Shown here one piece after another: positions 34,557 to 44,764 of a stretch of DNA of 64,000 nt. How positions within the stretch are numbered: position 1 is the first letter of the stretch; each line of letters starts with the position of its first letter. The stretch is from Halobacillus dabanensis (GTDB taxonomy: Bacteria > Bacillota > Bacilli > Bacillales > Halobacillaceae), in assembly GCF_900114165.1 (NCBI RefSeq), contig NZ_FOSB01000002.1, forward strand, positions 310,001 to 374,000, given 5' to 3'. Made by a program: the position numbers and the translations under genes. Under the pieces are notes generated by a model. That model had not been told where the DNA came from and did not search any database. It saw only the letters and a program-made list of their open reading frames with translations.

Positions 34557-35329
34557 CCATTTGCAGAACCTAACAAGCTGGAAATCTCTTGAGAAACCTT
34601 CTTCACCTCTACAGCAAGATGCTCCAATTTCTTATCATCCACTCTCATAATCGGACCTGCGACACTGATTCCGCCAACCACATCACCATGAAAATTGAAA
34701 AGTGGTGCAGCTGCACATTGGATGCCTTCCTCATGTTCTTCCAAGTCAAAAGATACTCCACGACTCCTGATCTCTTGTAGATGCTTCTTCATTTCTGCTT
34801 GATCTGTAATGGTATTTTCGGTAAATTTCGTCATCGGGCGTTCGGTCAATACCTCATCGATTTTCTCTTCCGGTAAAAAAGCTAAAATCGCTTTCCCAAC
34901 CCCTGTACAATGCATCGGCGCCCGTTTGCCGATTCTGGAAAACATCCGAATCGTAGCTTCTGATTCGGTTTTATCAATATAAACGATTTCTGACTGATCC
35001 ATCATTACGAGGTGAACCGTTTCTCCCGTCGTTTCCGCTAATTGATTCAAATAAGGCGCAGCAGTCTTACGGATATTCAAATGACTGGAGACCACTTCGC
35101 CAAGCTCGATTAATTTAAGCCCGAGCAGATATCTTTCATTTTCTACATCCTGCTTGACGAAACCTTGCAGCAATAGAGAACTCAACAACCGGTGAACAGT
35201 ACTTTTGGAAACGTTCAAACGGTGGGAAAGTTCTGTTACACCTAAACCTTTCGGATGTTCTTTTAGCATATTCAAAATGGTTAAAGCCCGATCTACGGAT
35301 TGAACAGTAACCGCTTCCTTTTTCGCCAT
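34553..35329 (-). CDS. IclR-family regulator of galactonate genes
   Basis: 258-residue IclR regulator with an N-terminal winged HTH (GLGVTELSHRLNVSKSTVHRL near residues 30-50) and an effector domain with GKRAPMHCTGVGKAILAF and EHEEGIQCAAAPLFN. Immediately upstream of dgoD in the same direction, it probably responds to galactonate or its keto-deoxy product and acts at the GGAAC repeats at 34465-34489. A GTG at 35338 is a possible alternative start; neither has an ideal ribosome site. It is a distant paralogue of the IclR gene at 11237. Confidence 0.85.
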   Translation of the reverse strand: MAKKEAVTVQSVDRALTILNMLKEHPKGLGVTELSHRLNVSKSTVHRLLSSLLLQGFVKQDVENERYLLGLKLIELGEVVSSHLNIRKTAAPYLNQLAETTGETVHLVMMDQSEIVYIDKTESEATIRMFSRIGKRAPMHCTGVGKAILAFLPEEKIDEVLTERPMTKFTENTITDQAEMKKHLQEIRSRGVSFDLEEHEEGIQCAAAPLFNFHGDVVGGISVAGPIMRVDDKKLEHLAVEVKKVSQEISSLLGSANG

Positions 35330-35422
35330 TCCTTGCACCCCGATCTAGAATACTATTATTTCCGATTATATCATATTTAACTCTCCCATAAGCTCATAGA
35401 ACGATGGCTTTCTTCTTTAGCA

Positions 35423-35455
35423 CGAAAGGTCATCCTCTAAACGGATGACCTTTCG
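35423..35455. terminator. Probable terminator after glpK
   Basis: A perfect 13-bp stem CGAAAGGTCATCC/GGATGACCTTTCG with a 7-base loop lies just beyond the glpK stop. There is no T run directly after it on the minus strand, so efficiency is uncertain. Confidence 0.55.
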
Positions 35456-35473
35456 CTTGTTTTTGCATTGGAA

Positions 35474-36994
<1,521 letters not shown>

Positions 36995-37825
36995 TTAGCT
37001 GATTTTTTCTTCTAACTGGTTACTATACGTCTCTCCTTTTTTAATTTCAGCCCGGGCTGCACCGAATAGAATAATAGCGACTATGGCTGAGAATACCCAA
37101 AAAGAAAACGAGAGTTCTAACAAGAATACGGCTTTGTAAAAAAGTGCTCCATAGATACCTCCCAAAATCGGACCCACAACGGGAATCCAGGCATAGCCCC
37201 AATCCGAACCGCCTTTTCCTGGAATCGGAAGCAACGCATGCGCAATCCTCGGTCCCAGATCGCGGGCAGGGTTGATAGCATAACCTGTCGTCCCACCAAG
37301 CGACATCCCGATCGCAACAATAAGAGCCCCAACGATTAGAGGGTTCAGCCCTTCGGTGAATTCATTGGCTCCAATAAATAATAGCCCCATCACAAGCACG
37401 AACGTACCGATTATTTCTGTAACTAAATTCGAAAAAGGACTGCGAATTGCTGGGTCCGTCGAGAAAACGGCAAGCTTAGCGCCTTTATCTTCCGTAGCTC
37501 TCCAGTGTGGCAAATAATTAAGAAATACAATGCCCGCACCAATCAATGCCCCGATTATTTGTGCAGTTATATATAAAGGCACCTTTGCCCATGGGAAGTC
37601 ACCAATTGCTGCAAATCCCAACGTAACGGCTGGATTGATATGAGCACCAGAAAATCCACCGACAGCATAAACCCCCATCGTAACCGCAAGCCCCCAGGCA
37701 ATCGTGATGACCACCCAACCGGACCCTTCGGCTTTTGAATTCTTCAAAACTACTCCACCAACAACACCACCACCGAAAATGATCAAAATCATCGTCCCGA
37801 CAAGCTCAGCCATAAACTCTGACAT
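36995..37825 (-). CDS. glpF: Glycerol uptake facilitator
   Basis: 276-residue aquaglyceroporin with six helices and both pore-lining half-helices, HINPAVTLGF near residue 68 and INPARDLGPR near 200. The Asp after the second NPAR (NPARDLGPR) is the glycerol-channel hallmark. It lets glycerol diffuse inward where GlpK traps it. A GTG frame from 37834 is open, but AAAGGAG fits the ATG at 37825. The gene follows a terminator-bearing leader (37881-37933) and a cre-embedded promoter. Confidence 0.94.
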   Translation of the reverse strand: MSEFMAELVGTMILIIFGGGVVGGVVLKNSKAEGSGWVVITIAWGLAVTMGVYAVGGFSGAHINPAVTLGFAAIGDFPWAKVPLYITAQIIGALIGAGIVFLNYLPHWRATEDKGAKLAVFSTDPAIRSPFSNLVTEIIGTFVLVMGLLFIGANEFTEGLNPLIVGALIVAIGMSLGGTTGYAINPARDLGPRIAHALLPIPGKGGSDWGYAWIPVVGPILGGIYGALFYKAVFLLELSFSFWVFSAIVAIILFGAARAEIKKGETYSNQLEEKIS

Positions 37826-37874
37826 CTCTTCCACTCCTTTTTCTTTGTTTTAGTGATTCGAGTTAAGAATGCAC

Positions 37875-37933
37875 AAAAAAGAGACCCACACTAATAACCG
37901 AACTGAAAAAAGTCCGGCTTACGTGTGAGTCTC
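37875..37933 (-). terminator. glpFK leader terminator (GlpP antitermination target)
   Basis: Minus-strand GAGACTCACAC/GTGTGGGTCTC outer stem with an inner AGCCGGACT/AGTTCGGTT helix, then TTTTTT. Position between promoter and glpF is as in B. subtilis glpFK, where GlpP with glycerol 3-phosphate prevents termination; the glpP gene is not in the window. Confidence 0.88.
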
Positions 37934-37968
37934 CTAATCTCCGTCACATACTTAACTTGTTGTTGCTC

Positions 37969-37997
37969 ATTATATCGACTAATGTAAGCGGTGTCAA
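37969..37997 (-). promoter_or_regulatory. glpFK promoter with embedded cre box
   Basis: -35 TTGACA (37992-37997), 17 bases, -10 TATAAT (37969-37974): a consensus promoter read leftward. The plus strand TGTAAGCGGTGTCA (37983-37996) matches all cre positions and sits across the -35 and spacer, the same layout as the dgoD promoter. Confidence 0.9.
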
Positions 37998-38059
37998 CTG
38001 TCATTTTCCATCTTATCTAAAGTTCCACCCTAATATTATATAAGTGAATTCTCAAAAAA

Positions 38060-38135
38060 GCGTAACACCAAGAAGCAAATCCGTTGGTGTTACGCCATCC
38101 TCTATAATTGGATAACGGAGTGGGCACAAGCACTA
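38060..38135 (-). repeat. Composite terminator repeat, copy 1
   Basis: A perfect 12-bp stem GCGTAACACCAA/TTGGTGTTACGC (38060-38095) with a T run on the minus side, and about 20 bases away GGAGTGGGCACAAGCACTA (38117-38135). It lies between the yrhK stop and the glpF promoter and acts as the yrhK terminator. Related copies are at 40304 and 49376. Confidence 0.75.
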
Positions 38136-38144
38136 AAATATAAA

Positions 38145-38438
38145 TCACTCATCCTTCTTTTTCTCATATTTCTCCGCATATTCCTTGCGCAAATGAAAGT
38201 TATGAATGAGCCGGATCGTCGGCCGAATCAGCATCTGGATACTTCCGAGGACAAACAGGGTCACACCCCAGTGTTTCAAGTGTTCGAAGTAAAAGAAAAT
38301 ACTACCGACCAGAAACCAGATTCCAAGCAAAAAATCATTGATTGTATATAACATTTCATAGTTTTTATTGATAAAAAGTTCGTGCTTCCCTAAATGGAAA
38401 TCGACATATTTCTGTTTATCAGACTTTTGATCCGACAT
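38145..38438 (-). CDS. yrhK: YrhK-domain membrane protein
   Basis: 97-residue protein with a YrhK domain: LGKHELFINKNYEMLYTIND near residues 15-35, then two membrane helices (about 37-55 and 60-78) and a charged tail ending EKYEKKKDE. B. subtilis YrhK is of similar size; no biochemical function is established. GGAGGTGAATGT precedes the ATG. A single gene followed by the repeat-type terminator. The 347-base gap to its right (38439-38785) holds the cre box and promoter region of the AGCS symporter gene. Confidence 0.8.
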   Translation of the reverse strand: MSDQKSDKQKYVDFHLGKHELFINKNYEMLYTINDFLLGIWFLVGSIFFYFEHLKHWGVTLFVLGSIQMLIRPTIRLIHNFHLRKEYAEKYEKKKDE

Positions 38439-38661
38439 ACATTCACCTCCACCACCCCCATTCCCTTTTTGGTGTAGTTTTATAGCTTAATCCGAATATC
38501 GCCTTTTTTTACGAGGAAAGCATAGGAGCTTCGAAAGGTTCGCACCCCGGAAATTTCAACGAGAATTGAATAAGCTTGTTTTATAAAAAAGTAACCTCTC
38601 GTTATCCCGATTTTTGTCTTTGCCTCCCAATAATTCTGCGATGTTTGTCATTTTCCACAAA

Positions 38662-38675
38662 TGTAAGCGCTTATA
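38662..38675 (+). promoter_or_regulatory. Candidate cre box upstream of AGCS symporter gene
   Basis: TGTAAGCGCTTATA matches 13 of 14 cre positions, about 110 bases before the start codon. A TATAAT at 38722-38727 is the best -10. Confidence 0.55.
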
Positions 38676-38785
38676 TTTTAACATTTCAACGAACGTTTCT
38701 TCTTATAGGGGTGATATTGTATATAATGGACCTTGGCGGAAACCGTCATAAATAGGCAGTTACATCAAGACACAGGAGGTAAATC

Positions 38786-40201
38786 ATGTTAGATGTTTTG
38801 AACCAGATCAACGATGTACTATGGGGAGCACCCAGCCTGATCCTATTATTCGGGACAGGGTTATTTCTGACTATCATGTTAAAAGGATTGCAATTCAGCA
38901 AGCTATTTTATGCCTTTAAACTCGCTTTTACTAAAGAGGATAAAACAGAAGCAACTGCTGATTCCAAAGGGGATATCAGTAACTTTAAAACATTAATGAC
39001 AGCGCTGTCAGCTACGATCGGAAACGGTAATATCGCTGGTGTGGCAACTGCGTTGACCCTTGGAGGGCCAGGGGCGATCTTCTGGATGTGGATAGTTGGC
39101 TTGTTAGGAATGGCGACGAAATACTCGGAAGCCCTCCTTGCTATGAAGTACCGGGTGAAAAATGAAAATGGAGAGTATTCCGGTGGACCGATGTATTACG
39201 TGGAACGAGGCATCGGCAGGAAATGGAAATGGCTCGCGATCGCATTTGCGCTATTTGGCGCTTTTGCTGCGTTAGGGATCGGCAATAGTGTCCAATCCAA
39301 TACGATTTCTGATGTCATGAGTGAAAGTTTCCATATCAATAGCTGGATCACAGGAGCGGTCCTAGCCGTGTTTACAGGACTGATCATTTTTGGAGGTATT
39401 CAACGGATCAGTACAGTTGCAGGATTTTTTGTGCCGATTATGGCTTTTCTGTACATCGGTGGTGCTTTATTAATCATCATCGTTAATTATGACGCGATTG
39501 TCCCTGCCTTTCAGATGATCTTCCATTATGCGTTCAGTCCCGTTTCCGCAGCCGGAGGATTTGCTGGCGTCGTGGTCATGGAAGCTGTAAGAAGCGGTGT
39601 TTCACGAGGGATTTTCTCTAACGAAGCTGGTCTAGGTACAGCCGCACTAATCGCCGGAAACGCTAAAACCGATCATCCTGTAAAACAAGCGCTTGTGGCG
39701 ATGACCGGAACCTTTATCGTTACGATCATCGTTTGTACGATGACTGGACTTGTCCTGATTATGACAGGCTTCTGGGACCCATCAGGGGGAGCAATTTCTG
39801 GGGTTCAACACGCTACAGGGCTTGACGGTGGAGCATTGACGAGTGCTGCATTTGGACATGCGTTAGGAACAACCGGCGAATACATTGTCGCCTTTTCGGT
39901 CATTTTCTTCGGCTTTTCAACGATTGTCGGCTGGTACATGTACGGAGAAAAATGTTTTGAATACTTGCTTGGCCTTCGTTACATTATTCCGTACCGCTTC
40001 ATCTACATTGCCGCAACCTTTATGGGAGCCGTCATGCAGCTCGATCTCGTATGGGCTTTTGCCAATATGGCGAACGCATTGATGATGATTCCGAACTTAA
40101 TTGCTCTATTGCTGCTTTATAAAGTAATCGTCAAAGAAACAAACTTTTACTTTAACGACTATATCCAACAACATTCCTACACACGAACGAAAGCAAGTTG
40201 A
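38786..40201 (+). CDS. Alanine/glycine:cation symporter (AGCS, AlsT type)
   Basis: 471-residue Na+-coupled amino-acid symporter with about 11 helices. Signatures include LSATIGNGNIAGVATALTLGGPG near residue 75 (broken by family Gly motifs), MWIVGLLGMATKYSEALLAMKYR near 110, SGGPMYYVERG, and GVSRGIFSNEAGLGTAAL near 275. It imports alanine, glycine or glutamine. ACAGGAGGTAAATC gives a strong start. A single gene ending in a good terminator. Exact substrate is not determined. Confidence 0.93.
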   Translation: MLDVLNQINDVLWGAPSLILLFGTGLFLTIMLKGLQFSKLFYAFKLAFTKEDKTEATADSKGDISNFKTLMTALSATIGNGNIAGVATALTLGGPGAIFWMWIVGLLGMATKYSEALLAMKYRVKNENGEYSGGPMYYVERGIGRKWKWLAIAFALFGAFAALGIGNSVQSNTISDVMSESFHINSWITGAVLAVFTGLIIFGGIQRISTVAGFFVPIMAFLYIGGALLIIIVNYDAIVPAFQMIFHYAFSPVSAAGGFAGVVVMEAVRSGVSRGIFSNEAGLGTAALIAGNAKTDHPVKQALVAMTGTFIVTIIVCTMTGLVLIMTGFWDPSGGAISGVQHATGLDGGALTSAAFGHALGTTGEYIVAFSVIFFGFSTIVGWYMYGEKCFEYLLGLRYIIPYRFIYIAATFMGAVMQLDLVWAFANMANALMMIPNLIALLLLYKVIVKETNFYFNDYIQQHSYTRTKAS

Positions 40202-40212
40202 TAAAAGGGATA

Positions 40213-40244
40213 AAATAACCTGTCGAATGGCAGGTTATTTTTTA
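40213..40244 (+). terminator. Terminator after AGCS symporter gene
   Basis: AAATAACCTG/CAGGTTATTT perfect 10-bp stem with an 8-base loop, followed by T run. Confidence 0.9.
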
Positions 40245-40303
40245 TCATTTCACTGATTTCATAAATTACATTAAATATAACCTACTCTTATAAAACTAAA
40301 GAT

Positions 40304-40340
40304 AGCGTAATACCAGTAGAAAAAACATTGGTATTACGCT
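40304..40340 (-). repeat. Terminator repeat, copy 2 (stem only)
   Basis: A perfect 12-bp stem AGCGTAATACCA/TGGTATTACGCT, the GTAACACC-type hairpin with compensating base changes (C to T paired with G to A) compared with copy 1. It follows the aldo/keto reductase stop. Confidence 0.7.
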
Positions 40341-40361
40341 CTTCTTTAGTTATTGATCGAA

Positions 40362-41291
40362 TTAAGAGAAGATATTATCTATACGCGAAATCTCATCATC
40401 TGACAAATCAACATCCAACGTTTTCAAATTGTCGATTACCTGCTGTGTCCGTTTCGCCCCAGGGATGACAGTATCGATCGATGGCTGATTCAAATACCAT
40501 GCCAAAACAATGTGTGGGACTTCTACCCCTTTTTCTTCAGCGATCGGTCTCAATTGATCGACCTTAGCCAGATTCTGCTTGAATGCCTCTCCCTGGAAGA
40601 GAGGATTCTTTGCTCTGAGATCATCGAATGTGGTGTTTTCATCATATTTACCGACTAACAAACCGGACGCAAAAGGGAAATAAGGAACGAACGATATCCC
40701 CTTCTCAGCTGTATAGGGGAGCATCTCTTTCTCTGCTTCACGCTTGAATAAATTATATTCTCCTTGAATCACATCTACATATCCATCCTTATTGGCCTCT
40801 TCCAATTGCTCAACGGAGAAATTCGAAACGCCGATCGAACGTATTTTACCTTCGTCTTTTAATTCTTTCAAAGCTCCGACCGCTTCGTCTTTCGGTGTGT
40901 CTTCATCTGGAAAGTGGATATAATATAAATCAATATAATCGGTCCTCAAACGCTGAAGGCTATCTTCCACCGACTGTTTCAAGAACGAAGGAGAATTATT
41001 AAAGACAACATCTTCTCCTTTAAATTGGTGAGCCCCTTTGGTAGCAAGGACAATGTCCTCTCGCTTATACTCTCTCACCACCTGACCGACCAATTCCTCT
41101 GATCGTTCCGGACCATAGATAAAAGCTGTATCTAAAAAGTTCATTCCATGCTCAATAGCTGTTCGGACGACATCTTTACCTGCTTCTTCATCTAAGTTTG
41201 GATAAAGATTATGACCGCCAACCGCATTGGTACCAAGTCCTACAGGGTTGACCACTAAATCAGACTTTCCTAGACGTGTCTTTCTTTCCAC
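40362..41291 (-). CDS. Aldo/keto reductase
   Basis: 309-residue NADPH-dependent reductase with a TIM-barrel fold. Asp and Tyr of the catalytic tetrad are in [20 protein letters not shown] near residue 50, the Lys in VLATKGAH near 80 and the His in [11 protein letters not shown] near 125; the C-terminal cofactor site is [10 protein letters not shown]. It resembles Bacillus IolS/YccK general reductases; the physiological substrate is unknown. AAGGAG overlaps the TTG at 41300 and is correctly spaced for the GTG at 41291. It could in principle oxidise sugars, but nothing ties it to the xylose locus. Confidence 0.85.
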   Translation of the reverse strand: MERKTRLGKSDLVVNPVGLGTNAVGGHNLYPNLDEEAGKDVVRTAIEHGMNFLDTAFIYGPERSEELVGQVVREYKREDIVLATKGAHQFKGEDVVFNNSPSFLKQSVEDSLQRLRTDYIDLYYIHFPDEDTPKDEAVGALKELKDEGKIRSIGVSNFSVEQLEEANKDGYVDVIQGEYNLFKREAEKEMLPYTAEKGISFVPYFPFASGLLVGKYDENTTFDDLRAKNPLFQGEAFKQNLAKVDQLRPIAEEKGVEVPHIVLAWYLNQPSIDTVIPGAKRTQQVIDNLKTLDVDLSDDEISRIDNIFS

Positions 41292-41588
41292 GTTATTCAA
41301 CTCCTTTTTATATCACTACGTTCAAGTGTTTACCACATAAGCTTAAATGGAAAACAAATCCAAACCGTACAAGAGATCACTTTCCATTTCTTGTCCGACT
41401 TAAAATGTCTTCATTCCCTTTACATGAAAAAAGAGAGAAATCCCCATAAGTACTCGAACCATAAGTAGAAGTCTGGAAGAATAAGACTTATACATCCTCA
41501 GGGACAGATCGCTTACCGAGTGTCTGAGAGCAAGAGACCCCTTTTGCGTATTTTATCAATAGCTCAGATTTTATAATTCCCAGTCCAT
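41292..41588. other. Intergenic stretch without recognised features
   Basis: Between the aldo/keto reductase start and the terminator at 41589 I find no convincing frame, RNA gene or repeat. The part 41440-41545 has some self-complementarity (AGTCTGGAAGAATAAGACT) but matches no RNA family I know. Confidence 0.5.
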
Positions 41589-41626
41589 AAAAAATCCAGT
41601 GACCCTTTATGATCACTGGATTTTTT
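41589..41626 (-). terminator. Terminator of the 48.0-41.7 kb operon
   Basis: AAATCCAGTGA/TCACTGGATTT stem of 11 bp, 10-base loop, with a T run on both strands. Confidence 0.88.
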
Positions 41627-41668
41627 GCTATAGGGTCTTCCCTCTTTGCAAGCGGAGGCTTGTAAAAT

Positions 41669-42886
41669 TCAACTTTGTAAGAAATTCAAAGCTGCTTGCC
41701 GATAAATTTCTGTAGTCTCTGCTAATTCATCGATATCGACATATTCATCAATCTGATGAGGTACTTCCCGATCTCCTGCACCGGTAGTAATGATCGGGAC
41801 CCCTGCCACATGTAAAAAGGTGCCGTCCGTCGCACCAGGAACACCGTTATAAATAGGTTCCTTTTTTAAAACCTTACGGACTGCTTCTGCTACGGCTCTC
41901 ACGACAGGTTCCTCTTTCTCCGTCGATGTCCAAGGGCGGTCTTCGATCACCTTGAAATCAGCTTTGAAGTCCGTATCATCCTCAGCGAGTCTGTCGATAA
42001 TTCGCTGGATCTCCCCTTTTAATGTTTCATGATCCTGCCCTGGTACGGTACGAATATCCAGCGTTGTCATGCATTGTGCTGGAATGACATTGACTTGTGC
42101 GTCTCCTTTAGCAGGTGCTTGTAAGATGGTAGGTGTAATACTTGGCCAGCCAAGAGTTGGATGCTTTCCTAAACGCTCTTGTTCTCTCTTTTCCAGTTTT
42201 TCCAGTTCGACGATAAGTTTAGCCATTCGCAAATTCGGGTTAATGCCGCTCCATGAAATAGCCCCATGTGCCATTTTTCCATAAGCAGTCAGGACGACCC
42301 TCATTGCTCCTCGTTGGGCAATGCAGACTTGATTCTCTTCAGGTTCGCAAATGATAGCTCCATCTACATGATCTGCCCATCCTTGTTCGATAAAATGTTT
42401 AATCCCGATCATCATTCCTTCTTCATCACATGGAATACATAGAATGATTTTCCCGGACCATTCTTCTTCATCTTCTAAAAGGGATTGCACTGCCGTGATC
42501 ATACAAGATAGATTCCCTTTCGTATCATTGGTTCCCCGGCCATACATCCGGCCATCTACAATTTCAGCACCGAATGGATCGTACTTCCATGAGTCATGAT
42601 CCCCCTCTGTCACGACATCCGTGTGCCCTTCGAATAAAAGCGTCCGTCCTGGTTTTCCAGAGTCGACCACCCCAATGACGTTAGGACGTCTTGGCTCCAC
42701 CTCTTCTACGTGAACTTCAATGCCTAGATTTTTTAAATAGGCAGCGACGTAAAGGGCGGCTTTTTCCTCATTCCCACCTTCAACTCCCGGCCTATATACA
42801 CTCGGTATTCGCACGAGGTCCTGGGTTAAAGAGAGAACACGTTCTTTGTCTCGTAATTTCCTTGTATCTATATGGATATTGGGCAT
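41669..42886 (-). CDS. M20-family peptidase/deacylase (ArgE/DapE group)
   Basis: 405-residue dinuclear zinc hydrolase. Ligands and catalytic residues are visible: FEGHTDVV near residue 83, RGTNDTKGN near 117, the CDEEGMM segment near 152 and GATDGTFLH near 350. Related enzymes remove acyl or succinyl groups from amino acids or cleave dipeptides. Last gene of an operon running from 48058; it follows the symporter gene by 3 bases with AAAGGAG in that gene's end, so the symporter probably imports its substrate. The identity of that substrate is not known. Confidence 0.85.
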   Translation of the reverse strand: MPNIHIDTRKLRDKERVLSLTQDLVRIPSVYRPGVEGGNEEKAALYVAAYLKNLGIEVHVEEVEPRRPNVIGVVDSGKPGRTLLFEGHTDVVTEGDHDSWKYDPFGAEIVDGRMYGRGTNDTKGNLSCMITAVQSLLEDEEEWSGKIILCIPCDEEGMMIGIKHFIEQGWADHVDGAIICEPEENQVCIAQRGAMRVVLTAYGKMAHGAISWSGINPNLRMAKLIVELEKLEKREQERLGKHPTLGWPSITPTILQAPAKGDAQVNVIPAQCMTTLDIRTVPGQDHETLKGEIQRIIDRLAEDDTDFKADFKVIEDRPWTSTEKEEPVVRAVAEAVRKVLKKEPIYNGVPGATDGTFLHVAGVPIITTGAGDREVPHQIDEYVDIDELAETTEIYRQAALNFLQS

Positions 42887-42889
42887 CTA

Positions 42890-44363
42890 TTAAACGCTCC
42901 TTTCTAATTGATCCTGATAGGCAGATTGGTTTTGAATGAAAGATTTCGTCAACATACTGATGGTTACAAAGGCAACTAAGGAAAGCAGGATCGGGACAAC
43001 TACGTTATGCATGCCAAGCAAATTAGGGAAAAACTGGTCGACGATAATATAAGAAGCAATACCGACGATCATGGATGCCAAGGCTCCATATTTATTTCCT
43101 CCATCCCAGTAAAGACCAAGTACGACAGGCCAGATGAAGGTTGCTTCAAGACCACCGAAAGCAAACAAATTGAGCCAAATGAGTAAGTCAGGCGGACTCA
43201 GAGCCATGAGGAAAACGAGAATTCCAAGAATAGCAGTCACCCCGAAACTCATCCGCTTCACACGTGTATGAGAAGCATCCGGTTTTATATAATTCAAATA
43301 CACATCCTTTACAACAGCTGAACTAACCAGCAGTAACAAGGAGTCTACCGTGGACATGATGGCTGCCATTGGTGCAGCTAAAACAATACCAGCAAGCCAG
43401 GCAGGCAATACTTCCTGGGCGATCAACGGCATGACCTTGTCCCCGACTTCTATTCCAGGGAGAATGGGACGTGCGAATACACCGATCAAGTGCATGTTCA
43501 ACATAATAAATCCTACGACAATCGTTCCAATAATGAGTGCACGGTGCATAGAACGGGAATTCTTATAGGCCATCGCACGAACGGTTACTTGTGGTAAACC
43601 AACAACTGCGACACCGACAAGTATCCAGAAGGAAGATACGTAAGTCGGACTCAGTCCCCCCTTCTGCTCCATAAGGGGTCACAAGGTTCGGATTCTCTGC
43701 AGTAAGGTCTGCCATTATGTTTCCGATCCCACCTCCAGCAATGATGGTGGCAATCAACAAGATAAGCGTCCCACCGAACATGACAACACCCTGGACAGTA
43801 TCCGTCAGGGCCACGGCCTTGAACCCGCCGATAATGACATAGACTAGAACAGATACGGCAAAAATGAATAAAGCTGTCGTATAGTTGAGACCAGTAAGCG
43901 ACTCAATAAGTCGTGCTCCACCGACCCATTGTGCTGCCATAGCAGAGAAAAGGAAGATGATGATACTGAAAGCCGCTGTTAGTACGACCCACTTGCTTTG
44001 ATAACGCCCTTTCAAATAGTCGATGAGTGTGACCGCTTTGTACCTTCGTGCCATGATCGCAAACTTTTTGCCAAGGATCATTAAAACAAAGTAACCGGTA
44101 GCTACTTGTGACATGGAAAGAAGCACCCAGCCGAATCCTTCTGTGTACGCGACACCTGGACCTCCGATGAAGCTGCTCGCACTACCATATGTTGCAATCA
44201 TCGTCATAGCGAGGATAAAACCGCCGAGCTGACGTCCTCCAAGAAAATATTCCTGTAAAAAGGAGTCCCCGGTTGCATTTTTCAAAGAGCGGCTCGACCA
44301 AAAACCGATCGCAAAGATGAGAACAAGGAATATGAAGAGTGAGATGACTACAGGGGTGTTCAT
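42890..44363 (-). pseudogene. Sodium:solute symporter, PanF-like, frameshifted
   Basis: Two overlapping frames together give one complete sodium:solute symporter of about 490 residues with 13 helices. The first starts at ATG 44363 and reads through NLVTPYGAEGG, then goes out of frame; the second resumes GLSPTYVSSFWILVGVAVVGLPQ, as in PanF, and runs to 42890. The switch lies at a run of six C on the plus strand (43656-43661); five would restore one frame. PanF imports pantothenate with Na+, and PanF genes usually follow YhdT genes, as here. It may be a true lesion, a phase-variable tract or a sequence error. ATGA overlap with the YhdT gene shows coupling. Confidence 0.85.
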
Positions 44364-44647
44364 GTTTGCTCACCTTCTTCTTCATCAAATGGTACTTCCA
44401 CAAACCAAAATTTGACGACAAAGATGACGAGCAAAGCCATGATGATAAAACCAAGTACACAGCTGTAAAAAAACCATGCAGGCAAACCGAAAACATAAGA
44501 GTAATTATCAGGCGTCCGACCTCCGAGACCGTAAGCAAAAGCAAACCACCAGACGAAATTGAAAACAGCTAAAGCAACCCCAATCACAGCTTCACGGTTG
44601 GCAATCTTGAACCGTTCATCCGGTTTTCTCTTCCTTTCTTTTTCCAA
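44360..44647 (-). CDS. yhdT: YhdT-family small membrane protein
   Basis: 95-residue protein with two helices (about residues 20-42 and 56-80), containing ANREAVIGVALAVFNFVWWF and FGLPAWFFYSCV, which are typical of the YhdT/DUF997 family encoded next to sodium:pantothenate symporter genes. It probably assists the symporter; function is not proven. TTG start after AAAGGAGATGGAGAC. Its stop overlaps the symporter ATG by four bases. Confidence 0.82.
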   Translation of the reverse strand: MEKERKRKPDERFKIANREAVIGVALAVFNFVWWFAFAYGLGGRTPDNYSYVFGLPAWFFYSCVLGFIIMALLVIFVVKFWFVEVPFDEEEGEQT

Positions 44648-44764
44648 GTCTCCATCTCCTTTTCACAACGTTCGAAGCAAGGAGCTCCCCTCGATTCCAA
44701 CGTCTATTTATTTAAAAACTCCTACATAGAAGTTTTCTTACAAGTAGTGCTGAAGCAAACCGTT

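Noticed and set aside
40362-41291. Aldo/keto reductase as the missing xylose dehydrogenase
   Set aside because: Sequence fits general IolS-like reductases, it is 20 kb from the xylose genes and has no XylR or palindromic operator.
41440-41545. Structured RNA in the 41.3-41.6 kb gap
   Set aside because: Short self-complementary words only; no known family and no gene directly downstream to control.
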